A DNA stretch of 64,000 nt from Phragmites australis. Its lineage: Eukaryota; Streptophyta; Magnoliopsida; Poales; Poaceae. The translations under genes and the position numbers were made by a program. Numbering within the stretch: the stretch's first letter is position 1; the number at the start of each line of letters is the position of its first letter. The notes under the pieces were generated by a model. It did no database searches. It worked only from the letters and a program-made list of their open reading frames with translations, and was not told the DNA's origin. This document shows, piece after piece, positions 30,600 to 42,232 of the stretch. Location: the NCBI RefSeq assembly GCF_958298935.1, contig NC_084924.1, positions 18,883,819-18,947,818 on the forward strand, given 5' to 3'.

Positions 30600-33564
30600 T
30601 CTAATTAATTACCAGAAGGATAATTATTCATAATCACAACCTCGATGATTAACCAAAATATCATCCCGGTAGTCCCGACACGTATTTTGTGCTTAAGATC
30701 AGAACACATGCCTTTACAACATATAGCATCACAACACAGCTTAAGAAAGAGCAAGTAATTAACATTATATTACAAGTTCTTAAGCACTACCAAGTTATTA
30801 CAATTTACAGCAACAGAGAGCTAGGAGGAGACTAAAACTTGTTCAACTCCTAACTAACAAAAGAAACTACGTAGCGGAAGCGGAAGCTAAAGCTATAAAC
30901 GGTAAAAGGAACATGGAGCCATATGCCCTTAGGCTCAGTCACAAAAGCGCGCCAACAGAGTAGGATGCACTACTCATGCCCGCCACCACTCTCGACAGGT
31001 GTGAAGTAGCCAAACACCATTTCCTCCTCACTTGCAAAACCTATAGAGCAGCTGAGTACGAAGGTACTCGCAAGACTTAATCCATATAGAGCACATATAA
31101 ATATCTCGACTCCAAGGATTATGCACTGAGCTATTAGTAAGAAAAAGACCTCAAGGTTAAATACATTAATATACTTAAGCAACTTAGACATATGTGTGAG
31201 CACCTAAACTTAACAAACAACAATACCATCATACCCTGCAATGACCAACTGCACATAAATGTAACTAGAACCATTATAAACATGTATGTAACACGAACCA
31301 TCTTCCCCATAACCGACAAATCCAACCACAAACCACAACACGTGACTCTACGATAGTGCACATGGACAGAAGACATGCTCATGACTGAGAGTGCGGCAGT
31401 TCAAACTATTTTTACACCCTGCAGGGGGATACTCCTTTACCCACATGACACGAGGACCATTCGGCTTGCATGACCACACAGGTTCATACAAGGGGGTACT
31501 TGTGACAACCTTTCCCAAGAAGCTCCAACCATTTGATACATGCATCGCTCAGCGCGGAGGTATCCAGAACTACTCCCGGAGCAAACTAGATACCTCTACA
31601 AGCCCGCCCGCTCACAACGTCGATGTTCAGGCCCAAATGATCCCAGCTACAGAGGTAGTCAGCTTACCTTACCATTAGATCAGCATGTGGTAAGTATAGT
31701 AAGTGCTAAAGCCAAGGGAGGCTAACAGTTGGTGCTTAACCAATGCAAGGCGGTCTACGGTATCTGGGCTCCCTCCCCGAACTACCCCGGAAACCTCCTC
31801 CAAGGTGGATGATACCCTTAACACCGCTCATATCTCGTTTCATTCTCACATCTCAACCATCTCAACAACTTAATCAATAGTGTGAAACATTAAGTAAGCC
31901 CTAAGCTCACGAACAACGGTATCATCGTCGCTCGACTTCTATCAAGGACATATGCATTGCTAAGCATATCGAACAACTCTTAGGCTAGACATCAACAATA
32001 TTATTGAGGTGACAAGGATGAAGGTAATCAACAATTCAAGATAGAGGATATGCAATACAACATAGGTTCTACCTATTTTTGCCCGACATCGACTCGCTAC
32101 TCATGAAACATACATATGCATAATTATCAAAATTTGACTTCATTCAATTCAACACAAGGGTTCAATATGCTTAGGTGCTTACCTTGCTGCTCTGTTAGCT
32201 GCCTGATACTACCCGCACAAAATTCACAGAAGTAGGGTCCTTGGTGTTGCCCTCGCTCGCCTGAACTGTTGGATCGACGCTCTCTAAAAGAAACATAGGT
32301 GCAATGCATAAATAAATGAACAATACAAAAAGGATGCATAAAATGCATGCTAAAGTAATAGTGGAGCACCAAGAATCAAAAATATTCGTAAAAGACCGCT
32401 AAGGGACTAGGGCTTCAAAGTGTGAAACCTCGGATAAGCCAACTTAAAGTGCACCAAGCCTTCTGTGGGTGGCGATCAAATCGGCCCTGGGGTGGCGGTT
32501 AGACTGTTAGCCAGTAGAGAGTTTTGGGGGCTGGCAGTCGAACCGACATTGATCCGGTGGTCAGACTGCCCACCAACGGTCAGATCGGCCCTAGCGGCGG
32601 TCTAACCCCTGTATAGAGATCTCACTTTGGACCTTCTAGTCCCAAATAGTGGTCAAACTGGCCCTAGCGGCGGTCGGACCGTCAGGCCTTGACAGCAACA
32701 CCCTTGTGGGGTTGTCAGCGAGAGCTCCGGCGAGACTCTTGACCACAGAGGGTACATAAATGCTCTATGGGACTAGTGAAGTGTTTCTAAAGTGATTTAG
32801 ACTACCTTCACCGAGCTAAACTCAAAATGCCCCATGAATTGGACCTAGGCTAGGTTGAGTTTTGGGCCTAAACGACATGCGGGGGGGGGGGTTGAATCGA
32901 GTTCGGAAACAACAAAAAAATGGTAGGGGAAGCCTTACCTTAGTGCATTGAAGCTTTCTAGCGGATGGGTTTGCTTTGAGAAGGCTTCGATTTGCGGATT
33001 GGCTCTCGGGGTGGTGGTGGAGCTTGAGGTAAACGGTGGGTCTCCGGCAAGGGAGAAGAGGCGAGATGCTTGGGGAAGTCCTTCGGGAGCTTGTGAGAGG
33101 ATCTCCAGCCCTTGAACCCGATGAAAAAGGAATCCCTCTCCCTTCTAGTGTTGGGTGGAGAGAGTGAGAGAGAGAGAGAGCGGATAAGAGAGTGAGAGAG
33201 TCAATCAACCACCTTAAATCAAGGCTCTGTGTGCTGGCGGTCAAACCGTGTAGGGCGCCAGTCAGACCACAGCAAGCACACGTGGTAAGCCCACGTGACT
33301 ACCACTTAGAGGTCAGACTGCAGGTGATCCCAGTCAGACCACGAGAGGGGTTTGTGCTAAATCTTTCTAAGTATTCCTTCTTTCCCTTCCCTTTCTTCTC
33401 CAAAGGATCTAGGGCTTTTCTAAGGAGCTCTAAGCCATCTCGAGGGTGTTTGAAACACCTTCGAACTAACTTTGTCAGACAATTATGTAACAGCACAAGT
33501 GATAACACATGCGATAATGGTTAAGCAATGCTTAATTACAGCTTATCATTTTTGGGACATGACA
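30600..33564 (-). mobile_element. Long LTR-like unit, copy 1 (minus orientation)
   Basis: The right end on the minus strand starts TGTCATGTCCCAAAAATGAT, a typical LTR opening. The left part (30640-31800) matches 33620-34800: GGTAGTCCCGACACG against GGTAGTCTCGGTATG, GAGTACGAAGGTACTCGCAAGACTTA, and ACCCTGCAGGGGGATACTCCTTTACCC against its counterpart. 32460-33350 carries scattered GGTCAGAC(C/T)G words, an 11-G run (32881-32891) and a GA run (33163-33180). No gag or pol is attached. The left border is approximate. Confidence 0.5.
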
Positions 33565-34860
33565 CTAACCCACATCTCAAAGCCACAGTCACAGCCATAA
33601 ATGATTATAACGAATACAATCTTGGTAGTCTCGGTATGTGTTTTATGCCTAGGATCGGAACACACATTTACAACGAGCTTCATTATATCAAGGTGTAATC
33701 AAAAGCAAGTAATGTAAATATATTATAAGTCTTTAAGTCATTACAAGTTCAACAATTTAGTACTACTTGCTGAAATTAAAGGATGAGAGGGAATAAACAT
33801 GTTTGGGCTCTCAACATAGCATCAACAGACACTAGAATTAACAAAATACATCAAGTTCATATCCTAGCATCTTAATGTTACTACGCAGCAGTAGAAATAT
33901 AATCTAAAACAACAAAAGGGGTGGTGCATTGCCCCTAAGGCACCACTGAATGACCATGAGTAACACCCCACTACTCTTGCTTATCACCGACATCGAAGGG
34001 CACAAAGTAGCCATATACTAATCCATCCTCACCTATAAAAACTCAACAATAGCAATATGAGTACGAAGGTACTCGCAAGACTTACTCATATAGGTACATA
34101 TAATAACTCGACTTCATTGGAATGGGTAGCAAGGAGTAGGCTACAAGGTTAAATGAATTTATACACAAAAGCAATTTATTGACTCAAGAGTGTGAGCACA
34201 TAACATATATCAAAACTTGTGTGTTCCTATCATGAGAACATAAGTATAAACATAACTGACATCAGAACATGCTCATCTCAACATAGAACATACACGAGTC
34301 ACTTCCCAAAATACCATATACTTCCACATTCACTCCACATCAGAAACTCTATTATTGGTGTCCAATAGATATTAAGCATGCTCATGGCCAGGAGTGCAAC
34401 AATTCAAATTGATCTTACACCCTGTAGGGGTACTTCTTTACCCACATGACATGAGACCATGCGACTCATGCAACCAATCAAATTGCAAGACAGGATACCC
34501 ATGACAACCTTTTCCAATTAACCACCGACCATTTGAATATGTGTCTCTCGGTGCAGAGTCCACTTAAGTCTACTCCCAGAGTAACCTCAAGTGTCTCTAT
34601 AAGCCCTCCTACTCACACCATAGATCTACAAGCCAAAGGATCACAGTAACAAAGGTATTCGGCTCATCTTTACCATATTTGGATATGTGAAAAGGACGGA
34701 CAAGTGCTTGAGCCAATGATACGAATGATCGGTGCTTAAACGACCTAGGTGGGCAAATGACCTTTGAAACTCTATTCCTAAACCATCCCTAATGCCTACC
34801 TAAGTCTAGTCTCATCCTCACATCTTATCATCCCAGCATCCTTATTTTGGTGAAATATTG
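33565..34860 (-). mobile_element. Long LTR-like unit, copy 2, truncated
   Basis: Diverged head-to-tail repeat of the first 1.3 kb of the preceding unit, matching in order from the GGTAGTCTCGG block to the TGAGTGCAACAATTCAA / ACCCTGTAGGGG block. It stops near 34860 where the repeat-rich element begins. Confidence 0.55.
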
Positions 34861-34979
34861 TTAAGACCTAAAGCTTGTGAATGATGAATGAACCACCACT
34901 CAATTTCTACCAGTGGCCTAAGCTTGCTAAGCTCATGTCGCACGGTTGATATAGTCGAAGTTAGCGTGTGCGAAGTCAT

Positions 34980-35300
34980 CATGGCCGAAGCTCCTCTGGT
35001 CAACGGAGTCATAGTCAATGGAGGTGAAGTCGATATGCCCGAAGCCCCTCTGGCGACGCGGTTATTGTTGTGGTCCACGCATGTGAATACGTCACAACTG
35101 AAGCCCCTTTGGTCAATGTAGTTGGAGTTGACGGAGGCGTAGTCATCGTGGCTGAAGTCGTCGGCCAAAGCCCCCCTGGTCGACATAGTTGGAGTCAATG
35201 AAGGCGTAGTTGTCATGGCCAAAGTCATCGGCCGAAGTCCCCCTAGTCAACGTAGAAGTCGACGTGGCTGAAGGCCACTCTAGTCAAAGTAGACCGGGGT
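34980..35300 (+). repeat. Five degenerate repeats of about 60-67 bp
   Basis: Units begin GGCCGAAGCTCCTCTGGTCA or variants (34987, 35038, 35100, 35162 and 35229) and contain a GTAGTTGGAGTCGA-like middle. In one frame they read as AEAPLVNVVGV-like repeats. Confidence 0.75.
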
Positions 35301-35790
35301 GAAGCCGTCAAGGACTCCATCCACAATCTCATCGACGCTATCTAAGCCAAAGGTGACGGTGAGGGCGACACTGCTTGATTTGATGCCGATGCCGAAGTTA
35401 ATGATGAGTCGATGTCGAAGGGGCCAACATAGCCGAAGTAGTAGCCACTATCGATGAAGGTGATTGGCAAAGCCCCGTGTGCGAAGCGTCCTTCAGCTCC
35501 ACGGAGCACAAAGGGCCATGTCTTCAAGACTTACTGGCTGAGGTTTGAGTGGAGTGTTGCTTTTACTTGAAGCTGAGAGGCACCTCAGTCCTCTTCGAGG
35601 GGCCTTGTTCGCCTTTTAATTCAATTGGTGCGCTGCCTTTACCTAAGGAGCAGGTGCACTTCGACTTCCTATCCTACAGGACCATAGGTGCTTCGTATTC
35701 TTTTTGGAGATGAAAAACACATTATAATATATGTATGTTAGATGTGTGCACATGAAGAATAAATATTTAAATGCATTAATGTAATCTGAA

Positions 35791-36085
35791 GGTTTCTTTT
35801 GCCTTCAGTGCAAGGGCAGACACTATTAGCCCCCATTTTTTATTTTAAGTCGCAAGGTGTGCTACATTTGTTCTAAGGTCTGGTAGCACTTCGGATTTTA
35901 GTTCTCGAATATCTCTTTTTCCTTCGGTACGGGGGCAGGCACTCTTAGCCCTCATCTTTTATTTCAAGTCGAGAGGTGCGTTGCCTTTATTCTAAGGTCA
36001 AGCAACAATTTGGCTTTTTGTTCCTGAAGGTCTCTTTTGCCTTCGATGCGTGGGCATGCTCTCTTAGCCCTCGTCTTTTATGCAT
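35791..36085. repeat. 120-bp tandem repeat, two and a half units
   Basis: Units start at about 35791, 35911 and 36030, each opening with TCTCTTTTGCCTTCGGTGCG-like wording, then CACTCTTAGCCCTCATCTTT, then AAGGTCAAGCA. The regular period shows true tandem structure. Confidence 0.9.
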
Positions 36086-37667
36086 GTGATAAATAAATGC
36101 ATGAAAGAGTGCAAATGAAGTGTAAATGCTTTAGCACAATGATAAATGTAGTAGCGAAGGATAAAATCTTCGTTATATGAGGGAAAAGCTGCATCCTGTG
36201 AATTAAAAATTCCTGTATATGAGAAATAAGAGCTTTATCATGTGAAGGTTAAAACATGTGTATGAGGAATAATTATTCCCTCAAGCGAAGGCTAAAAACC
36301 CGCATATGCGAAAAACAATTGCTTCGACACACAGAGGAATGGTAAATACTGAATAGAATGGATAATCCCCCATGCAAAGGGTGAGATTCTTGCAATTGTA
36401 GAGAATGTGCTTCAATACATATAAGTAATGTAAGCATAAAGAAAATGAGTACTTCGGCAATTGTGCGAAAGATACGTGCTTCGCTCCGTATGCGAGTGTT
36501 CAAAAAAGTAAACATACGTGAAAGGGTAAATATCTCGATGCACTTATGCAATGCAAAATGTGTGAAGCGTATGCATTCCCGAGTGATGATGCTATGCACA
36601 TGTATGAAAAGTATGTGCTTCATTGCAAATGAGTAATGAAGATATACATACATGCAAAGCATATATACGCGCGAAATATGCATTCATGCAAATGCACAAA
36701 AAAATGAACACCTCGGCACGTAAACGCGATGTATGAAGTGTATTTTTCGCCATATGAAATAAAACATATATGAAGGATGGACGTCTTGTCACACCGAAGT
36801 AAGAAAGCTCTCAAGCGAAGGGGAAGGAGCTTATACAAAGGGCCTAAACCTGCAAGCAAGGAATGAAGTTCCTCGAGCGAAAGGTTAGTACACATATTCA
36901 AAAGAATAATTACTTTGGACGCGTGCAAAACAAGCACATGTAATGTGAGTATGCGAAGAGTAAAACGCTTCGGCATGTAAAAATGAGCTACATCATGCGA
37001 AGAGTAAGGACCTGCATGGGAAGAAGAAATAGTCCCTCAAGCGGAGCATAAAAACCTGCATATATTCATGATGAGTAAAATCAATACTTTGACTTGTTTA
37101 TGCTATGCAAATGCATAGATGAATAATTCAGTATTCATGCGAAAATACGTGCTTCGATGCAAATGTAATGCAAACTCACGAAAAAAATAATCGCTTCAAC
37201 ATACAAGCCATGGGCAGATGTGATGCACACATGCGAGATAAATACTTCGGTAAGGAGCTCTCATTCGCTTATTCATTCACACAAAGGGTAAAGAGCTTCA
37301 CAACAAAGCCTGTCATGTTTAACGACAAAGTTGAGATCTAGTCGATGCTCAGACACACGAAGCTGGACAATGCCTATCTAAGAAAACCGAGCTGGTTGTG
37401 CTTCGCTCGTCACTCACTACTTGCAGAGTTTTCATGACAATAACAGTGCAAATCGCCACGTGCAAGCAGTTGACAATGCTCCCTAGCACAAGGAACGATA
37501 GCTCAACGGGGCAACTTGTCAACACAAGGTGCTTCACTCGTAACTCAATAGGTCAGCACGTGAAATTAACATTCAAATGCACTACTAATCCCAGCACAAG
37601 ATACGATAGCACGTTGACATGCTTTGAAGATAAAGCAAAAAAGATAAATCACGCCTAACAAGAGGCA

Positions 37668-37722
37668 AAGGAACTAGTGGTCTAGAGGTGAGGATTGCCG
37701 CCCGCAACCTGAGATATCCAGG
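37668..37722 (+). pseudogene. tRNA-Gly-like sequence, 5' part (split by copia insertion)
   Basis: AGTGGTCTAGAGGTGAGGAT matches the A-box and D-arm region of plant tRNA-Gly (GTGGTCTAGTGGTAGAAT). The anticodon region is altered, with no clean GCC anticodon loop. The 5' part stops at CCAGG, the first strand of the T-arm, where the retrotransposon entered. It is a tRNA-derived relic, not a functional gene. Confidence 0.6.
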
Positions 37723-38487
37723 TGTAGGATCAAGGATACCGACTAGAGGGAGGGTGAATAGACGGTTTTATAACTAATTGCAATGTGATCAAGAAAACTT
37801 GCGGAATTTAAACTTATGATCACTAAAGTAATAAAAAGGGACAATTAGAGCTATATTGAAGGTTTGCAAACCTAGGGTGACAAGCAACAATTCAAAGTCT
37901 ACGAATATAAATTACTTGAAGTAAATTGCATGAAAGGTAAATAGCTCAACATTGAAGAAAATTTCTCAAGGAACACAAAGGATTTTTCCCGTGGTATCGG
38001 TGATTTGGCGATCACCCCTAATCCGCGTTGAGGTGAGTTCAAGCTTCAATCTGCTTCTCTATCAAGTGTCAAATCTCACAAGAGAAAAGGCTCACACCGA
38101 GCAACTTGATCTTAAGCCTGAATTGACAAGAACTACTCAGACCTCAATTCCACTAGCGATGCACTTCGCCGCTCCAGCAAGGCGTGCTCAAGCCTTTCAC
38201 AACCACCACCGCGGCTCCTTCACAATCTCTCGAAGGGCTCGATGGTGCCACAACCTCCAAGCCGTCTAGGAGGCGGCAACCTCCAAAACTAAAAAGCCGA
38301 TGACGCTTGCTTGAAGATTCACTAGTGCCCAAATGCTCAAACTCTCAAGTTTATGCACTAGATGCTCTCAAATCTCACAAGAATGCAATCTCTAAGCAAA
38401 GTGAGTGAGAGAGGAGAAACAAGAGCTCCAAGTATGTGTATGAAGCGTTAGGGGTGCAAGAGAGAGGTCCAAATGACCAGCACACTT

Positions 38488-38500
38488 CATATTTATAGCC
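38488..38500 (-). promoter_or_regulatory. TATA-like box in the 3' LTR
   Basis: The minus strand reads GGCTATAAATATG. It is the best core-promoter candidate of this LTR and falls in the segment missing from the 5' LTR. Confidence 0.5.
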
Positions 38501-38549
38501 AACTCATAGAATTCGACCGTTACAATGCTCTGACACACGAAGTTGACCC

Positions 38550-38910
38550 TGGCGGTCTGACCGAGCCATGTGTCGGTCAGACCGGCCGAGCTATCCGCTA
38601 CAGCAAACGGCTACTTTGACTTTGTGACACAGCCGGACGGTCGGACCGCCGACCCCCTAAGACATACAGTCAGCACGGAAAGTCTCTGCACGGGGCTGGT
38701 GTGACCGAGCCGACCCTTCGGTCAGACCGAGCACACAAGAAAGCCAAGCTGCCAATTCTTATACAGCGGTCTGACCGAGCAAGCACCCCAGTCAGACCGA
38801 GCGAGCACCCCGAGCACTCCGGTCAGACCGACAAGCTGAATAAACTAAGCACTGCTCTTATAAAGACAGCGGTCAGACCGCCCATAGGCGCGGTCAGACC
38901 GCCAACAATA
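38550..38910. repeat. GGTCAGACCG / CGGTCTGACCG word array in the LTR
   Basis: Repeated near-palindromic words (for example GCGGTCTGACCGAGC, CCGGTCAGACCGACA, GCGGTCAGACCGCC) at irregular 20-50-bp spacing. A shortened version is in the 5' LTR at 47620-47880. Confidence 0.9.
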
Positions 38911-39284
38911 GATCACCCCGAGACAGCCTTTTCCAAAGATTTTTTCTCTCTAACAAGATTTTGACATCTATATGAATGCAAGTTTGAGCAAGTTGGCACT
39001 ATAGAGACTTCAAGTAACCATACATCAACCCCTCTTTATAGTACGACATTTAACCTATAAATCCGGTCAATTTCTTCTCTAAGAACCTTTGACCAGCAAA
39101 ATTAAAATGCCCTAACATATACCTTTGCCTTGAGCTAGCCTTTTACGCCTTCCACACATGCATCTCTCTAGCTCCGCAACATCTTCATAACTAACCTTTT
39201 CACAACTCAATTTAAACGAGTTAGTCCACAAAGATATATTGTCATTAATTACCAAAACCCAATTTACGGGCCTAGATGCTTTCA

Positions 39285-39298
39285 ATCTCCCCCTTTTT
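39285..39298 (-). other. Polypurine tract of the copia element
   Basis: The minus strand reads AAAAAGGGGGAGAT directly before the LTR start TGAAAGC. It is the expected primer for plus-strand DNA synthesis. Confidence 0.9.
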
Positions 39299-39865
39299 GG
39301 TAATTGATAACAATATCTAAAAGAAGTGTTGTGTATAAAGTTTTGAGCCCACTTTTAGCACAAGGCGTAAAGAAGACTCGAGGGTGAGTTTCTATAGCAA
39401 GAATTTCAAAGATGTGAAATTTGAAGAAATTACATGCTGTACAAACTCATGTAAGGTAAGCTCCCCCTACATATGTGCCCATAAGAAATAAAGAAGAATA
39501 AATGGCACATGACATAGATTGTAATGAAAATTTTGACTGAGTTTACCTTACTTTCTTGGATCCGAGGAAGAGAAAATAACAAAGAAATTTCTAATAAGCA
39601 TATCATTCAAAGTGCTTCTTCCTCAAGATATCCAATCAAATATAGAACAAGAATATTGTGATGAATAAAAAGATACACAAGTAATTAAACATAGTCCATC
39701 ATATATTACAATAAACACATAGTTCAAATATAGTACTTATGCAATACAAATAAATTAAGATGCAATGCAACAAACATCACATAAGTCCATATGCATAAGC
39801 AAATAAAAGATAGATGACAATTCTTCATTTCTTCTCCCCCTTTGGCATCAAGTACCAACAAGGTC
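39299..39865 (-). other. Copia 3' untranslated interior
   Basis: No coding sequence between the extra ORF and the polypurine tract. A second purine-rich tract (minus strand TTGATGCCAAAGGGGGAGAA, 39832-39851) follows the ORF stop and resembles the real polypurine tract. Confidence 0.6.
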
Positions 39866-41374
39866 TACTCATCACTCGGAGGAGGTGGAGGAGGCTGTGG
39901 ATAGACATTATAGAAGTGTTGAGTGAAAGAGGCAAAGCTGCTAGTGAAGTCATAAAGCTCATGTTGCAGATTCTGCTGCTCAAGAGACACATTGTTGAAC
40001 ATTTTAGTCAGTTCTCTGTTCTGAGCTGCAATGTCCTCTCTGACAAGAGCAATATCATTCCGATGTGCTTGAATGACCGGCTAAAAGAAGGACGCGGGAG
40101 GATGTGCCTGAAAATCTGTGAATTGCTGTGGAAAGCCTGCAAACTCCTGTTGAAAACCATGAAATTGTTGTTGCAAGCCTAAGAAACACTGTGGTGCATC
40201 TGCTTGTGCTGCCTCTTGGACTGAATGTGCTGGAGGAGGGACATAATGCTGATGCTCACCGCCTTGTCCTCCCTGAGGTACACCCTGATCATCCAGACCT
40301 CTACGAAGAATTTCTGGATTTACCTTGAAAGGCTGATAACCCAGATGTTTGCAAGTACAAGATGATATTGGAAAGTTGGTCTTTATAAGCACAAGAGACA
40401 TAATATAAGGAGCAAAGGAGAGATTTGGCTTAATACTCACAGTGATATGATCAATTTCCCTCATAATATACTTAATGACATTAATTTTGTGCCTCTGCAT
40501 GATATGATCAATAAGATTCCAATGGATATCCCGAATGGCCTCATTGTTCCCACTCTTAGGAGCAAAGGTGGCTCTCATGATTTTGTTAATAGCAGCGAGG
40601 AGCACCTTTAAGCCTGTAACAGTCCCAAGGATAACTCTGGGAACAACTCCTTGTGCTTCATATTAAGTGTGCCATTCATTTTCAGTCAAGACCACTTCTC
40701 TATGCACATCACGAGAATCAAAAACTTCATTATAAGGAATTCTAACAGCATTAGCAAAATCCTGAAACGAAGCCTGATATTTCTTGGTCCCTATCATCCA
40801 TTCAATTATCTGATTTTCATGAGATATCTGTACTGTGGCATAAAACTGTTTGATAACCCAGATTAAGAAACTTATAAAGCCCTAACTCTTGAAAGATATT
40901 TTTTAGAGCTGCCAAGTTAGGTTGACTTCGGATATATGTCCAATCAATCCATTTATGCTTCAAAACTTGCTTTTCCACAATAAGACCAAAGAAAGCATCT
41001 TGTTGAACCATTGTATAGAATTGAGGAATAGATGCATCATTTTCCAAGTCATACTGATATTTACTTCTGGCTTTAGTGTATGCAGATGCAATCCAGTGTT
41101 TTCTATGACCAGTGTATTCTTGAAAATTAAACTCATTATCATCATCACTAGTTTTCTCATTCATCTCATCATCATCAAAATTACTTGCAAAAGAAGAAGC
41201 TTCCTCACCATATGTGCCTTGAGAAGGCATCCAATCAGAACCTTGATCATCATCATCTGAATCTATTGCCTCATGTCTCCTCCTTTTTACTTTACTGGCC
41301 AAGGTCTTCTTCCACCTTCCAAATCCACTTGTTCCTTCACCTCTACTGAGCGTACAACAATCATAATGCATCAA
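39866..41374 (-). pseudogene. Extra ORF downstream of copia Pol (env-like position)
   Basis: Reading from 41374, the product has a basic NLS-like KVKRRRHE, an acidic stretch DSDDDDQG, FDDDEMNEKTSDDDN, then a globular region with KHKWIDWTYIRSQPNLAALK. One frameshift near 40820-40850 and a stop near 40660 lead into LLAAINKIMRATFAPKSGN, IHWNLIDHIMQRHKINVIKY and a Gln-rich segment. A stop at 40081 is followed in frame by RNDIALVREDIAAQNRELTK (coiled coil) and a tail of six prolines ending at 39866. SIRE-type elements carry an ORF here, called env-like in soybean. This one shows no signal peptide or membrane span, so a surface role is unlikely. It resembles, from memory, a plant-only domain found in such retroelement ORFs. 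A splice acceptor-like CTCAGTAG just before the first codons hints at expression by splicing. Confidence 0.6.
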
Positions 41375-41599
41375 ATAAAAGAAACAAATTAAAACATGCT
41401 AAAACAGAGATTAATTCAACGTGACTGCCACAGAGGACACAAGAATATCCCCCTTGTTTATGAAAATTGAAGAAATCCAAACCCATTGAAGTTTCCATCC
41501 AACCAAAAACTTGAGAATACCATAGAATAGATGATAGCAACACATTCCCATAAATTTTTCTTCAAATCCATGGCTCAAAGTTGGATCCCCAATCTCAAA

Positions 41600-42230
41600 C
41601 CCTAGGTATCAAAAATACCTTGAAATCCATGGTAAATAGAGAGGGATTTGAGAAAATACCGAGAAGCCATGCGAGAGAAGTCCTCGGTTAGACCGGGAAA
41701 GGTCTCGGATAGACCGGGAGCAAGGGATTTGAGGTTCTTGAGTTTTGACCTTAAGCACTTTTGAGAGGGAGGGGGTATGCTCGGTTTGGAGAAGAAGGGT
41801 TGGAACCCGACGTGGATAAGGTTGACCTGGGCAAATATGACCGTGGCGGTCAGACCGTGAGCCCCACCGGTCAGACCGTGACGGCACAGAGACAAATTTG
41901 CTCTGGCGGTCAGACCGAGAGACCCCGGCGGTCTGACCGCAGTAATCATTACTTGCTGAATTCAAAATTTTGAGCATACAAGCAAGGTTAGAGATAACAA
42001 AAGAACTTTGAGATGATATATATGATGGATCCATATGAGTAGAGACATAGATAAACTCACAAAATATATGAACTTGAATTTAAATAGAAATAAATTTAAA
42101 TATGCAAGAATAGCAATAAAATAGAGTAACAAGAACTTGTAGGACATTATAAATGCAGTAACAAGAGAACACGTAAAGCATGGAATATGATACTTGAACA
42201 AATAAATACAAAAACCATATGTGTCCAAAG
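41600..42230 (-). other. Non-coding spacer between Pol and the extra ORF
   Basis: Contains GGTCAGACCG-type words at 41688-41725 and 41848-41942, like those in the LTRs of the same element. Apparent SRSDR-rich reading frames are by-products of this repeat. Confidence 0.6.
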
Positions 42231-42232
42231 TT

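Larger units (their letters stand above)
34860..37722. mobile_element. Repeat-rich retroelement-like DNA, left part (split by the copia insertion)
   Basis: Consists of three textures in series: GAAGCCCCTCTGGTC units (34980-35300), 120-bp repeats (35791-36085), and about 1.2 kb dense in GCGAAG / CTTCG words. It ends in the tRNA-Gly-like half at 37668-37722. The same CTTCG/GAAGG texture resumes at 48290, after the copia element, so the two parts were one. No gag or pol is recognised, which suggests a non-autonomous element; the superfamily is unproven. Confidence 0.45.
37723..39284 (-). repeat. 3' LTR of the copia element (1562 bp, full length)
   Basis: Matches the 5' LTR at both ends. It contains a minus-strand TATA-like box (GGCTATAAATATG, about 38488-38500) and a cluster of about ten GGTCAGACCG-type words at 38550-38910. 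Confidence 0.95.

Noticed and set aside
36273..36976. Minus-strand frames of 118-136 residues in the GCGAAG-rich region
   Set aside because: They mirror the short repeat words and lack any recognisable motif.
41609..42034. 141-residue SRSDR-rich open frame
   Set aside because: It is produced by the GGTCAGACCG word array in the copia spacer and has no domain support.
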